Assembly (NCBI GenBank): GCA_944320415.1
Contig: CALUHJ010000001.1
Span: 248,001-312,000 of the forward strand
Direction: 5' to 3'
DNA: 64,000 nt
DNA from: an uncultured Bacteroidales bacterium
GTDB taxonomy: Bacteria > Bacteroidota > Bacteroidia > Bacteroidales > P3
This document shows positions 16,735-24,656 of this stretch, in pieces. The position numbers were made by a program, and so were the translations under genes. Each line of letters opens with the position of its first letter. Within the stretch, counting starts at the first letter, position 1. A model generated the notes under the pieces. It made no database searches. It saw only the letters and a list, made by a program, of their open reading frames with translations, and was not told the DNA's origin.

Positions 16735-17973
16735 TTATAACGATTTAATAATGTTTTTTGCGGCAAGAGCCGCAGTTGAGAATGCTATTTGAAGATTAAA
16801 CCCTCCGGTATCACCATCAAAGTCCAATATTTCACCAGCGAAAAACAATCCTTTGATTAGTTTTGATTCCATTGTTAAACAATTGACGTATCTCAAATCT
16901 ATTCCACCATGAGTGATTATTGCTTCATGCCATCCCATGTCTCCTATTATTTCGTCGGTATTGTGTTTAAGGTAAGTGAGTATATTGTCGTTTAACCTCG
17001 TTTTGCCTTTACAAGATGTGAGCCAATATTTATAATCTTTGATTAGTTCCATAGGCAACCATGCTCGCATTATATTTTCAATGTTTTGCCCTGTTCTTTC
17101 TTTTAAAATCTTATCTATTTCTTTCTTTAGATGGTCTTCTTTTATCTTCGGTTTGAAATCTATCTTTGCTTTTAAATATTGTTCATTATTTATAAGTTCA
17201 GCTATTTTTCTGTTTAGTTTTAATGCGATTGGCCCACTTATTCCATATTCGTCCAGAATGATGTCACCGCAATCTTTTGCCAATATCTCACCGTTGGCAG
17301 TCATTATTGACAGTTCTACGTTTTTGACAAGGTAATTGTGTGCATATTTACTGTGTCCGTTTTTTGTTCTTAATCCCACTAATGCGGGCATGGTAGGAGT
17401 TATTTTATGTCCTGCGTTATGAGCCAGTTTTATTCCATCTCCGTTAGAGCCAGTATTCGGATATGTTTCTCCACCGCAACACAACAATACAGTATTTGCG
17501 AATATTTTTTCATTCTGGCATTCGACTCCCGTTACTCTTCCTTTGTATGTAATTAGTTTTGTTACGGGTTTACGGCATATTATGTCAACATTCTTATTTT
17601 TTTCGAGTACGTGCATCAGTGCGAGAAAAACATCCAGGCTTTTTCCGCTTTTTGGAAATATCCTGTGACCTCTTTCTTCTTGCAGTTCCACTCCCAAGTG
17701 TTCAAAGAATGTTATAGTGTCTTGATTTGAAAAGTTTTTTATGGAAGGTATCAGCATTTCACCATTATGGCAATGTGTTAGAAATATATCTATGGGCATT
17801 GTGTTTGTAAGGTTGCAACGACCTTTTCCGGTAATCCTGAGTTTTAATCCGGCTTGTTGCATTTTTTCCAAGACAAGTATTTTTATGTCATATTGTCGCA
17901 TTTGAGCGGCAGCCATCAATCCGGATGCACCGGCACCAACAATAATGACATCATATTTATTTTTTTGTCTCAT
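16735..17973 (-). CDS. NAD(P)/FAD-dependent oxidoreductase of the HI0933 (YhiN) family
   Basis: 412 residues. The N-terminal Rossmann motif GAGASGLMAA binds FAD; LKLRITGKGRCNLTN (residues 43-57) is the family signature, and GDTGGFNLQIAFSTG-like residues near the end (DGDTGGFNLQIAFS) close the FAD site. The biological substrate of this widespread family is uncertain. The start overlaps the end of era by 17 bases, so the two are coupled. Confidence 0.88.
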   Translation of the reverse strand: MRQKNKYDVIIVGAGASGLMAAAQMRQYDIKILVLEKMQQAGLKLRITGKGRCNLTNTMPIDIFLTHCHNGEMLIPSIKNFSNQDTITFFEHLGVELQEERGHRIFPKSGKSLDVFLALMHVLEKNKNVDIICRKPVTKLITYKGRVTGVECQNEKIFANTVLLCCGGETYPNTGSNGDGIKLAHNAGHKITPTMPALVGLRTKNGHSKYAHNYLVKNVELSIMTANGEILAKDCGDIILDEYGISGPIALKLNRKIAELINNEQYLKAKIDFKPKIKEDHLKKEIDKILKERTGQNIENIMRAWLPMELIKDYKYWLTSCKGKTRLNDNILTYLKHNTDEIIGDMGWHEAIITHGGIDLRYVNCLTMESKLIKGLFFAGEILDFDGDTGGFNLQIAFSTAALAAKNIIKSL

Positions 17974-18841
17974 ATCCGAAGCCCTTTAAAGCATTCTCAT
18001 TGTTCCTCCAGTCTTTCTTGACTTTCACAAACAGTTCCAAATAACATTTTTTATTGGTAAAATGTTCAATGTCTTTTCTTGACTCTATACCTATGTGTTT
18101 AATTTGTTCTCCCTTGTGTCCTATTATGATTTTTTTTTGACTTTCTCTTTCCGTGTAAATAATGGCCCTTATTTTATCCAAGTCTTTTCCTTCAAGAAAT
18201 TCTTCTATTTCAACCTCTGTTGAATAAGGTATTTCTTTGCCATATCTTAACAGTATTTTTTCCCTTATTATTTCACTGACCAGAAATCTCATGTTTCTAT
18301 CAGTCAGTGCATCTTTTTCGTAATATGCAGGACTGTCCGGAAGGTATTTAATGACAAGTTCCATTACTTTTTCCACTCCTACGTGCAGTAATGCAGAACA
18401 TGGAACTATTTCTGCTCTTGGAATTTCTTTATTCCAATGTTCAATTATGTCATGTATTTTTTCTTGAGTACTCGTATCTACCTTATTTATTACAACAATT
18501 ACGGGAGTACTGCATTGTTTTATCTTGTCCAATATTTCTTTACTTTTTAGACTTTCACCTAAATCTGTTACCAATAAGAACAGATCCGCATCGGATAATG
18601 CATTTTCCACTTGATGTAACATACACTGCTGTAAACGATAATGAGGAGTTAGGATGCCTGGAGTGTCAGAGAAAACTATCTGAAAATTATCTCCACTTAC
18701 TATACCCAAAATACGATGTCTTGTAGTTTGGCTTTTATGGGTAATGATACTTATTTTTTCTCCGACTAAAGCATTTAAAAGTGTTGATTTCCCTACGTTT
18801 GGATTACCTATTATATTTACGAATCCTGCTTTATGAGACAT
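17957..18841 (-). CDS. era: GTPase Era
   Basis: 294 residues. G1 GNPNVGKS (residues 12-19), G2 region HKSQTTRHRI, G3 DTPG, G4 NKVD, followed by a C-terminal KH domain (IIIGHKGEQIKHIGIESRKDIE) that binds the 3' end of 16S rRNA. It is needed for maturation of the small ribosomal subunit. It is preceded by the arabinose-5-phosphate isomerase gene 11 bases upstream and overlaps the flavoprotein gene. Confidence 0.95.
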   Translation of the reverse strand: MSHKAGFVNIIGNPNVGKSTLLNALVGEKISIITHKSQTTRHRILGIVSGDNFQIVFSDTPGILTPHYRLQQCMLHQVENALSDADLFLLVTDLGESLKSKEILDKIKQCSTPVIVVINKVDTSTQEKIHDIIEHWNKEIPRAEIVPCSALLHVGVEKVMELVIKYLPDSPAYYEKDALTDRNMRFLVSEIIREKILLRYGKEIPYSTEVEIEEFLEGKDLDKIRAIIYTERESQKKIIIGHKGEQIKHIGIESRKDIEHFTNKKCYLELFVKVKKDWRNNENALKGFGYETKK

Positions 18842-18852
18842 ATCTGCTTGTA

Positions 18853-19827
18853 TTAAATTATACCTTCACTTATTAAATCATGTATATGAACTATGCCCAA
18901 ATATTCTTTGTTGTCGTTTGTTACTATCAATTGGGTGATATGGAATTGTTGCATAATATTGAACGCTTCAACTGCGAAAGCGTCAACGGGTATACATTTA
19001 GGAGATGTTGACATTATATCATGAGCTTTTATCGAATGCGTATCTATGACACTGGTTTTATTCATAGTTCTTCTTAAATCTCCATCCGTTATTATTCCTT
19101 TTATTTTTTTGTCTTTTACAACTACGGCACATCCCAATCGTTTACTTGTTATTTCAATGAGTGTTTCTGATAACGATGTATCCTCATAGACAATCGGACG
19201 TTCATTTTTAATGTACAGATCGCTGACTTTTAGATAAAGTCTTTTTCCTAAGCTTCCGCCAGGATGATATTTTGCGAAATCTTCGGCTGTAAAGTTTCTG
19301 CAAAACAATAAACACATTGCCAGAGAATCCCCGATGACCAATTGCGCGGTTGTGCTTGATGTTGGAGCCAAATTGTTAGGACAAGCTTCTCTTTCGACGA
19401 AACAATTCAGTACATAATCAGCGGTTTTGGCCAAATAAGAATTGGTATTTCCAACTAATGCGACAAGTTTGTTTCCCATAGATTTGATTAAAGGTGCCAA
19501 TACTTTAATTTCTGGCGTATCACCGCTTTTAGAAATACAAATCACTATGTCATCAGCTTGTATCATACCTAAATCTCCATGGATGGCTTCAGCCGCATGC
19601 ATAAATATGGACGGAGTACCAGTAGAATTAAAAGTGGCTACTATTTTTTGACCGATTAAAGCACTCTTGCCTATGCCTGTCACTATGATTCGTCCTTTAC
19701 ATTGAAACAGTATTTTCACTGTTTCTAAATATTCATTATCAATATAATTTACTAGATTTTCTATACTTTTGGCTTCCATGTAAATGGTATTTTTGGCAAT
19801 ATCCAAAATTTCAGCATTCTTTTTCAT
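18853..19827 (-). CDS. kdsD: KpsF/GutQ family arabinose-5-phosphate isomerase
   Basis: 324 residues. A SIS sugar-isomerase domain (GKSALIGQKIVATFNSTGTPS, ISKSGDTPE, EREACPNNLAPTSSTTAQL) is followed by two CBS domains (about residues 200-320). It converts ribulose-5-phosphate to arabinose-5-phosphate, the first step to Kdo for lipopolysaccharide, which fits LptD, LptE and BamA in this window. The start is uncertain: ATGs at 19929, 19857 and 19827 are in frame. I chose 19827 because MKKNAEILDIAKNTI aligns with family N-termini. Confidence 0.88.
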   Translation of the reverse strand: MKKNAEILDIAKNTIYMEAKSIENLVNYIDNEYLETVKILFQCKGRIIVTGIGKSALIGQKIVATFNSTGTPSIFMHAAEAIHGDLGMIQADDIVICISKSGDTPEIKVLAPLIKSMGNKLVALVGNTNSYLAKTADYVLNCFVEREACPNNLAPTSSTTAQLVIGDSLAMCLLFCRNFTAEDFAKYHPGGSLGKRLYLKVSDLYIKNERPIVYEDTSLSETLIEITSKRLGCAVVVKDKKIKGIITDGDLRRTMNKTSVIDTHSIKAHDIMSTSPKCIPVDAFAVEAFNIMQQFHITQLIVTNDNKEYLGIVHIHDLISEGII

Positions 19828-19868
19828 GGCTTTGTTTTTTATAAAATACTTGTTCATTGCAAAAAAAG

Positions 19869-19905
19869 CAGTATCTTTACATATTCTAAGCTCAGTAAGA
19901 TACTG
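19869..19905. promoter_or_regulatory. Inverted repeat between kdsD and recQ, possible operator
   Basis: CAGTATCTT (19869-19877) and AAGATACTG (19897-19905) are a perfect 9-bp inverted repeat with 19 bases between. It occupies the divergent intergenic region of two genes for which I found no standard promoter. It may be a regulator site or paired promoter halves. Confidence 0.35.
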
Positions 19906-19945
19906 TAAATATGGCGAACAAAAATACACATATTTTTAGAACAAG

Positions 19946-22183
19946 ATGATGGCTATGATTAATAATTGTGATGACAATAAGATGCAATATGAAATAAACA
20001 ACGCGTTGAAAACATTATTTGGATTCAATAAGTTTAAGGGTAATCAGGAAAAAATCATAAGTAGTTTGCTTGCAGGAAACAATGTATTTGTTTTAATGCC
20101 TACAGGGGGAGGAAAGAGTCTTTGTTATCAACTTCCTGCTTTGATTTCTAAAGGCACTGCAATAGTAATATCTCCTTTAATATCTTTAATGAAAAATCAG
20201 GTTGACTTTATACGAAGTGTAAGTACATCTTCATCCATAGCACATTTTTTGAATTCATCATTGAATAGACATGAAATAGCAAAAGTAAGAGAAGACTTAT
20301 TGAATGGGCAAACAAAACTTTTGTATGTGGCTCCTGAATCGTTGACCAAACAAGACAATATAGACTTGTTGAGAATGATAGATATTAGTTTTTATGCAAT
20401 AGATGAAGCGCATTGTATATCTGAATGGGGACATGATTTTAGACCGGAATACAGAAGAATACGCCCTTTGATAGACATGATATCAGAAGAGACACCCGTA
20501 ATTGCACTTACTGCAACAGCAACTCCAAAGGTTCAGCAAGATATTCTTAAAACGTTGGAAATACAAAACGCAGAGGTTTTTATCAGTAGTTTTAACAGGC
20601 CGAATCTGTATTACGAAATCCGGCAGAAACCTAAGGATGAGAAAATCCTTAATAAGGAAATTATAAGGTTTATAAATGAACATCCATCTCAAAGCGGTAT
20701 AATATACTGTTTGAGTCGTAAGAAAGTAGAGGAATTGACTGAAACATTGGTTTTGAATGGCATTAAGGCATTGCCATATCATGCTGGACTTGATACGGCG
20801 GTAAGAGCTAACAATCAAGATATGTTCATAAAGGAAGATATAGATGTAATCGTTGCCACCATAGCCTTTGGAATGGGTATAGACAAACCGGATGTCAGAT
20901 ATGTAATACATTATGATATGCCAAAAAGTTTGGAAGGTTATTATCAGGAAACAGGAAGGGCCGGAAGAGATGACGGAGAGGGAAGTTGTATTGCATTTTA
21001 TTCGGAGAGGGATATGGAAAAACTGGAGAAATTCTTGACGGATAAACCTATATCGGAACGAGAAATCACACAACAATTGATAGACGAAGCAATATCTTAT
21101 GCAGAAAGTTCACAATGCCGTAGGAAATTATTATTGAAATATTTTGGGGAAGATTATCCTTACGATAATTGCAATAATTGTGACAATTGCTTGCATCCCA
21201 AGCCATTGGTAGATGCTACTAAATCAGTAAAAGATTTTATTTCTGTGGTCTTAGATGTTAAGGAGCAATTTAAAATAAATTATTTGATAGATATTATGTT
21301 GGGTATATCAACTCCAGAGATAAAAATAAACAAACATCACAAGTTGGAAAATTTCGGAATAGGAAATGATATGCCTTTGACTTTTTGGAAAGCGGTAGCA
21401 AGAGTTTGCATAATAGATAATCTGCTTAAAAAGGATATTGAAAAATATGGAGAAATGAAAGTGACTCAGAAAGGCATTGATTTTTTAAAGCATCCATACA
21501 CAATAAGAGTGCCTTTTGATAGAGATTTTTCTACAGAGCAGCAAGATATCGAACAAGATGTTGCATATATTTCTTCTCAAACTTTTACTACTGATAATGA
21601 ATTGTACAATATACTCAAAGACATCAGAAAAAAAATAGCGACAAAAGAGAATTTGCCTCCGTATGTGATTTTTGAGGAACGTTCTTTGCAGGATATGTGT
21701 GTACAATATCCTATATCAGAAGAAGAATTGAAGAACATTATAGGTGTAGGTGTACATAAAGCTCAAAAATATGGACAACCATTCGTTGAAGCAATCAGGT
21801 CATATGTTGAAGCTAATGAAATAACAAGACCTAAGGATTTGATTATAAAATCAGTGATTAATAAATCTGGATCAAAGGTATTCATAATAAAAAGCATAGA
21901 TAAGAAATTACCATTGGAGGATATCGCATTATCCAAGAATATGGATATGGATGAGTTGTTGACTGAGATAGAAAGCATTGTTTCTTCAGGTACTAAGTTG
22001 GATCTGAGTTATTATATAGATGAAAATATAGATCCTTCTCGTCAGGAAGAAATATATGATGTTTTGAGAGAAATGGAAACCGATGATATAAATGAAGCTT
22101 TGGAGGCTTTGGGAGAAGAAGAATATTCCATAGAAGAGGTGAGGTTGATGAGAATACAGTTTTTAACTAAGTATGGTCAGTAG
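19946..22183 (+). CDS. recQ: ATP-dependent DNA helicase RecQ
   Basis: 745 residues. Walker A MPTGGGKSLCYQLP, DEAH box in AIDEAHCISEWGHDFRPEY with the RecQ-specific aromatic-rich loop, motif VI QETGRAGRDDG, then a zinc-binding RQC region with four Cys (SQC, DNCNNCDNC) and an HRDC domain (about residues 570-650). The C-terminal 100 acidic residues are typical of Bacteroidota RecQ. It unwinds 3'-5' in recombination and fork repair and would contact the SSB tail seen at 14.8 kb. First gene of a plus-strand run with aroB. Confidence 0.95.
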   Translation: MMAMINNCDDNKMQYEINNALKTLFGFNKFKGNQEKIISSLLAGNNVFVLMPTGGGKSLCYQLPALISKGTAIVISPLISLMKNQVDFIRSVSTSSSIAHFLNSSLNRHEIAKVREDLLNGQTKLLYVAPESLTKQDNIDLLRMIDISFYAIDEAHCISEWGHDFRPEYRRIRPLIDMISEETPVIALTATATPKVQQDILKTLEIQNAEVFISSFNRPNLYYEIRQKPKDEKILNKEIIRFINEHPSQSGIIYCLSRKKVEELTETLVLNGIKALPYHAGLDTAVRANNQDMFIKEDIDVIVATIAFGMGIDKPDVRYVIHYDMPKSLEGYYQETGRAGRDDGEGSCIAFYSERDMEKLEKFLTDKPISEREITQQLIDEAISYAESSQCRRKLLLKYFGEDYPYDNCNNCDNCLHPKPLVDATKSVKDFISVVLDVKEQFKINYLIDIMLGISTPEIKINKHHKLENFGIGNDMPLTFWKAVARVCIIDNLLKKDIEKYGEMKVTQKGIDFLKHPYTIRVPFDRDFSTEQQDIEQDVAYISSQTFTTDNELYNILKDIRKKIATKENLPPYVIFEERSLQDMCVQYPISEEELKNIIGVGVHKAQKYGQPFVEAIRSYVEANEITRPKDLIIKSVINKSGSKVFIIKSIDKKLPLEDIALSKNMDMDELLTEIESIVSSGTKLDLSYYIDENIDPSRQEEIYDVLREMETDDINEALEALGEEEYSIEEVRLMRIQFLTKYGQ

Positions 22184-22186
22184 TTT

Positions 22187-23200
22187 ATGGAAAGGATACT
22201 CACATTAAAAGGACTTAATAATGTTCTGACGAGAAAACCGAATGAAAAGAAAGTAATTGTATTGGATTCAAATACTTACAAATATTGTTTACCTATTTTA
22301 TTGTCCAAAGTTAATGCTTTGCATGAAGCGACAATATTGGAAATAGGTGTTGGTGAAAGAAATAAAACAATAGATACCTATATGTCTATAGTTAAAGGAC
22401 TTGTAGAGGAGGGATTTGACAGACATTCTCAACTTATAGCTCTTGGTGGAGGTGTTGTAACGGATATTGCCGGTTTTGTTGGCAGTTCTTATAAGAGAGG
22501 GATTGATACGTATATGATACCTACAACTACACTAGCCATGGTTGATGCATCTATAGGAGGTAAAAGTGCTTTGAATGTTGGGGAAATTAAAAATCAAATA
22601 GGTTTTGTGCATTTTCCACAAATGGTTTGTATAGATACATCTTTTTTGTCAACACTTCCTTCAAGACACAAAAAAAATGGTGCTGTTGAAATGATAAAAA
22701 CTGCATTGATTGCAGATAGAGAATTGTTTTATGATATGATGGAATATTCTCCGGAAGAAATAGGGGAAAACGAATTTTTTATAAAACAGTGCGTGAAAAT
22801 AAAGAGAGATATTGTAAGATCGGATCCTTTTGATTTGTCAATGAGACAAAAATTGAATTTTGGACATACGATAGGTCATGCGATAGAAAGTGATGCCATA
22901 AAACATGGTATTGATATGCTTCATGGAGAGGCAGTTGTTATTGGTATGTTGTATGCGATAGAATTGTCTAAAGATATGCCTGTAGGCCAGAAAAATACGG
23001 TAAAGAAATATATAACCAAGCATTTTGATACAACTATAGACAAGTATGACATTAATGAATTAATGAATTATATGGATGAAGATAAGAAAAATTCGTGCGG
23101 AAAATATAATTTTGTATTGTTGAAAGAGATTGGCGAGAGTATTTATGGTCAGGAAGTAAGTAAGGAACAATTAAACAGAATATTAAACTTTAAAAACTAA
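22187..23200 (+). CDS. aroB: 3-dehydroquinate synthase
   Basis: 337 residues. ALGGGVVTDIAGFVGSSYKRG and IPTTTLAMVDASIGGK form the NAD and phosphate sites; Glu in GAVEMIKTALI and the His residues in NFGHTIGHAIE are the metal ligands. It cyclises DAHP to 3-dehydroquinate in the shikimate pathway. It begins three bases after the recQ stop, so the two are cotranscribed; other aro genes are not in this window. Confidence 0.95.
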   Translation: MERILTLKGLNNVLTRKPNEKKVIVLDSNTYKYCLPILLSKVNALHEATILEIGVGERNKTIDTYMSIVKGLVEEGFDRHSQLIALGGGVVTDIAGFVGSSYKRGIDTYMIPTTTLAMVDASIGGKSALNVGEIKNQIGFVHFPQMVCIDTSFLSTLPSRHKKNGAVEMIKTALIADRELFYDMMEYSPEEIGENEFFIKQCVKIKRDIVRSDPFDLSMRQKLNFGHTIGHAIESDAIKHGIDMLHGEAVVIGMLYAIELSKDMPVGQKNTVKKYITKHFDTTIDKYDINELMNYMDEDKKNSCGKYNFVLLKEIGESIYGQEVSKEQLNRILNFKN

Positions 23201-23206
23201 GAAAGT

Positions 23207-24145
23207 ATGAAAAAACAGATTTTTATTTTTGTTTTGGCGTTTTTGCCATTTGTGTTGAATGCACAGCAGTTCAATAATGCAGGTTTTGAGTCGTGGAGTT
23301 CCGGTCAGGTACAATCGTGGAATTCTTTGGGATACATGGGATTTAATCTGTGTGACATATCTCAAAGTACGGATGCTAACAGTGGGGAATATGCCGTAAA
23401 GATAGCACCTAAAATGTTGCCAAGTAGCATAGCAGGATTGATTGGAATGAGTTCATTCCCGGTTCCCGGATTTCTTACAAATGCTACTGTGGATATGACA
23501 GGCTTTATAGAACTTCTTGCCGGTCAAGGTGACATTAGCAATATACAAATGGATCAAATAATAAATCTGCTTAGAAATGGTCTTTCGATATCCGACAGGC
23601 CTTTGTCCATACAAGGTGCATACAAATATGTTAAACCTCAAAGCGAGACTGAAGAGATTTGTTTATTGCAGGCTTTGCTTGTAAGCAATCAGAATGGAGA
23701 GAGAACATTTGTTGGTTTGGGAACGGCTTCAGATATTGTTTCTTCAGAAACGGCAGATGGAGAGTTTGCCCAATTCAATATGCCTATTACTTACCTTTCG
23801 GAGACACCTGCAGATGAATTGATTTTTATCGTCTGCCTTCTTGCGGATAACTCCCAGACTTCAGATTTTGCATATCTTGTTTTGGATGATATACAAATAC
23901 AGTATGCATCAGGTATGGAAGAACCTTCTTTAGACAAAGACATAACATTATATCCTAATCCTACTGACAATGAATTCAGAATAAACTGTGAGGATGGGTC
24001 CGACATAGTTGTATACAATTGTCTTGGACAAGTTGAAAAGGAGATAAACAATTACATTTCATTGACACCGTTGAGTATAGAAAAGCCCGGCATATACTTT
24101 GTAAAGATAAACAATGCAGTTGTAAAGAAACTTGTTATAAAATAG
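23207..24145 (+). CDS. Secreted protein with a type IX sorting domain (type A)
   Basis: 312 residues. Signal peptide (MKKQIFIFVLAFLPFVLNAQQ), then a galactose-binding-like beta domain beginning FNNAGFESWSSGQVQSW, an arrangement common in Bacteroidota surface proteins that bind carbohydrate or cell-wall components. The last 80 residues are a T9SS type A sorting domain: LYPNPTDNEFRI, then GIYFVKI and the Lys-rich end KKLVIK. It should be exported through the outer membrane and either anchored to A-LPS or released. The ligand is unknown. Confidence 0.8.
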   Translation: MKKQIFIFVLAFLPFVLNAQQFNNAGFESWSSGQVQSWNSLGYMGFNLCDISQSTDANSGEYAVKIAPKMLPSSIAGLIGMSSFPVPGFLTNATVDMTGFIELLAGQGDISNIQMDQIINLLRNGLSISDRPLSIQGAYKYVKPQSETEEICLLQALLVSNQNGERTFVGLGTASDIVSSETADGEFAQFNMPITYLSETPADELIFIVCLLADNSQTSDFAYLVLDDIQIQYASGMEEPSLDKDITLYPNPTDNEFRINCEDGSDIVVYNCLGQVEKEINNYISLTPLSIEKPGIYFVKINNAVVKKLVIK

Positions 24146-24155
24146 TTCTACATCA

Positions 24156-24653
24156 TTGAAAAAACTTATTACTTTTATCTTGCCGGTTATTTTTGTTTCT
24201 TGTGTTGGAGGGTATTCTTTCACGGGAGCTTCAATATCGGCTGATATGAAAACATTTCAAGTCGAACAGTTTGTCAACCGTGCGAGCATAGTCAACGCTA
24301 CGCTCGCAACGGATCTGACAAATGCATTGGTAAACAAAATCGTTTCATCTACAAGTCTGATACAGCAGAACAATAACGCTGACGTAAGTTTTAGTGGAAC
24401 AATAGTATCATACAACATTACTCCTACGTCAATAAATGCGGAAGACCGTGCAACCAAAAATAGACTTACAATAACGATAAGTGTTTCGTATGTGAATCAC
24501 AAGGATCCTAAGATGAATTATAATACACAGTTCTCAAGGTTTAGAGATTATGACAGTAATTTATCTTTATCTGATGTTGAGGAAAGTCTTGTTAAAGAAA
24601 TCAACGAGGAATTGGTAGAGGATGTGTTTACCAAATCTTTTGTAAACTGGTAG
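24156..24653 (+). CDS. lptE: LptE family lipoprotein (LPS assembly)
   Basis: 165 residues starting with TTG; no in-frame ATG exists before residue 31. The signal ends in VSC, a lipobox, so the mature protein is a lipoprotein. GYSFTGASIS, VEQFVNRASIV, RLTITISVSYVNHKDPKMNY and the closing FTKSFVNW match the Bacteroidota LptE family. It plugs LptD and helps to deliver lipopolysaccharide to the surface. It starts 10 bases after the T9SS gene and ends three bases before the DUF2723 gene; lptD is 29 kb away. Confidence 0.88.
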   Translation: MKKLITFILPVIFVSCVGGYSFTGASISADMKTFQVEQFVNRASIVNATLATDLTNALVNKIVSSTSLIQQNNNADVSFSGTIVSYNITPTSINAEDRATKNRLTITISVSYVNHKDPKMNYNTQFSRFRDYDSNLSLSDVEESLVKEINEELVEDVFTKSFVNW

Positions 24654-24656
24654 GAT

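Noticed and set aside
20483..21076. 197-codon frame antisense to recQ
   Set aside because: Complement of RecQ motifs; composition shows no coding signs.
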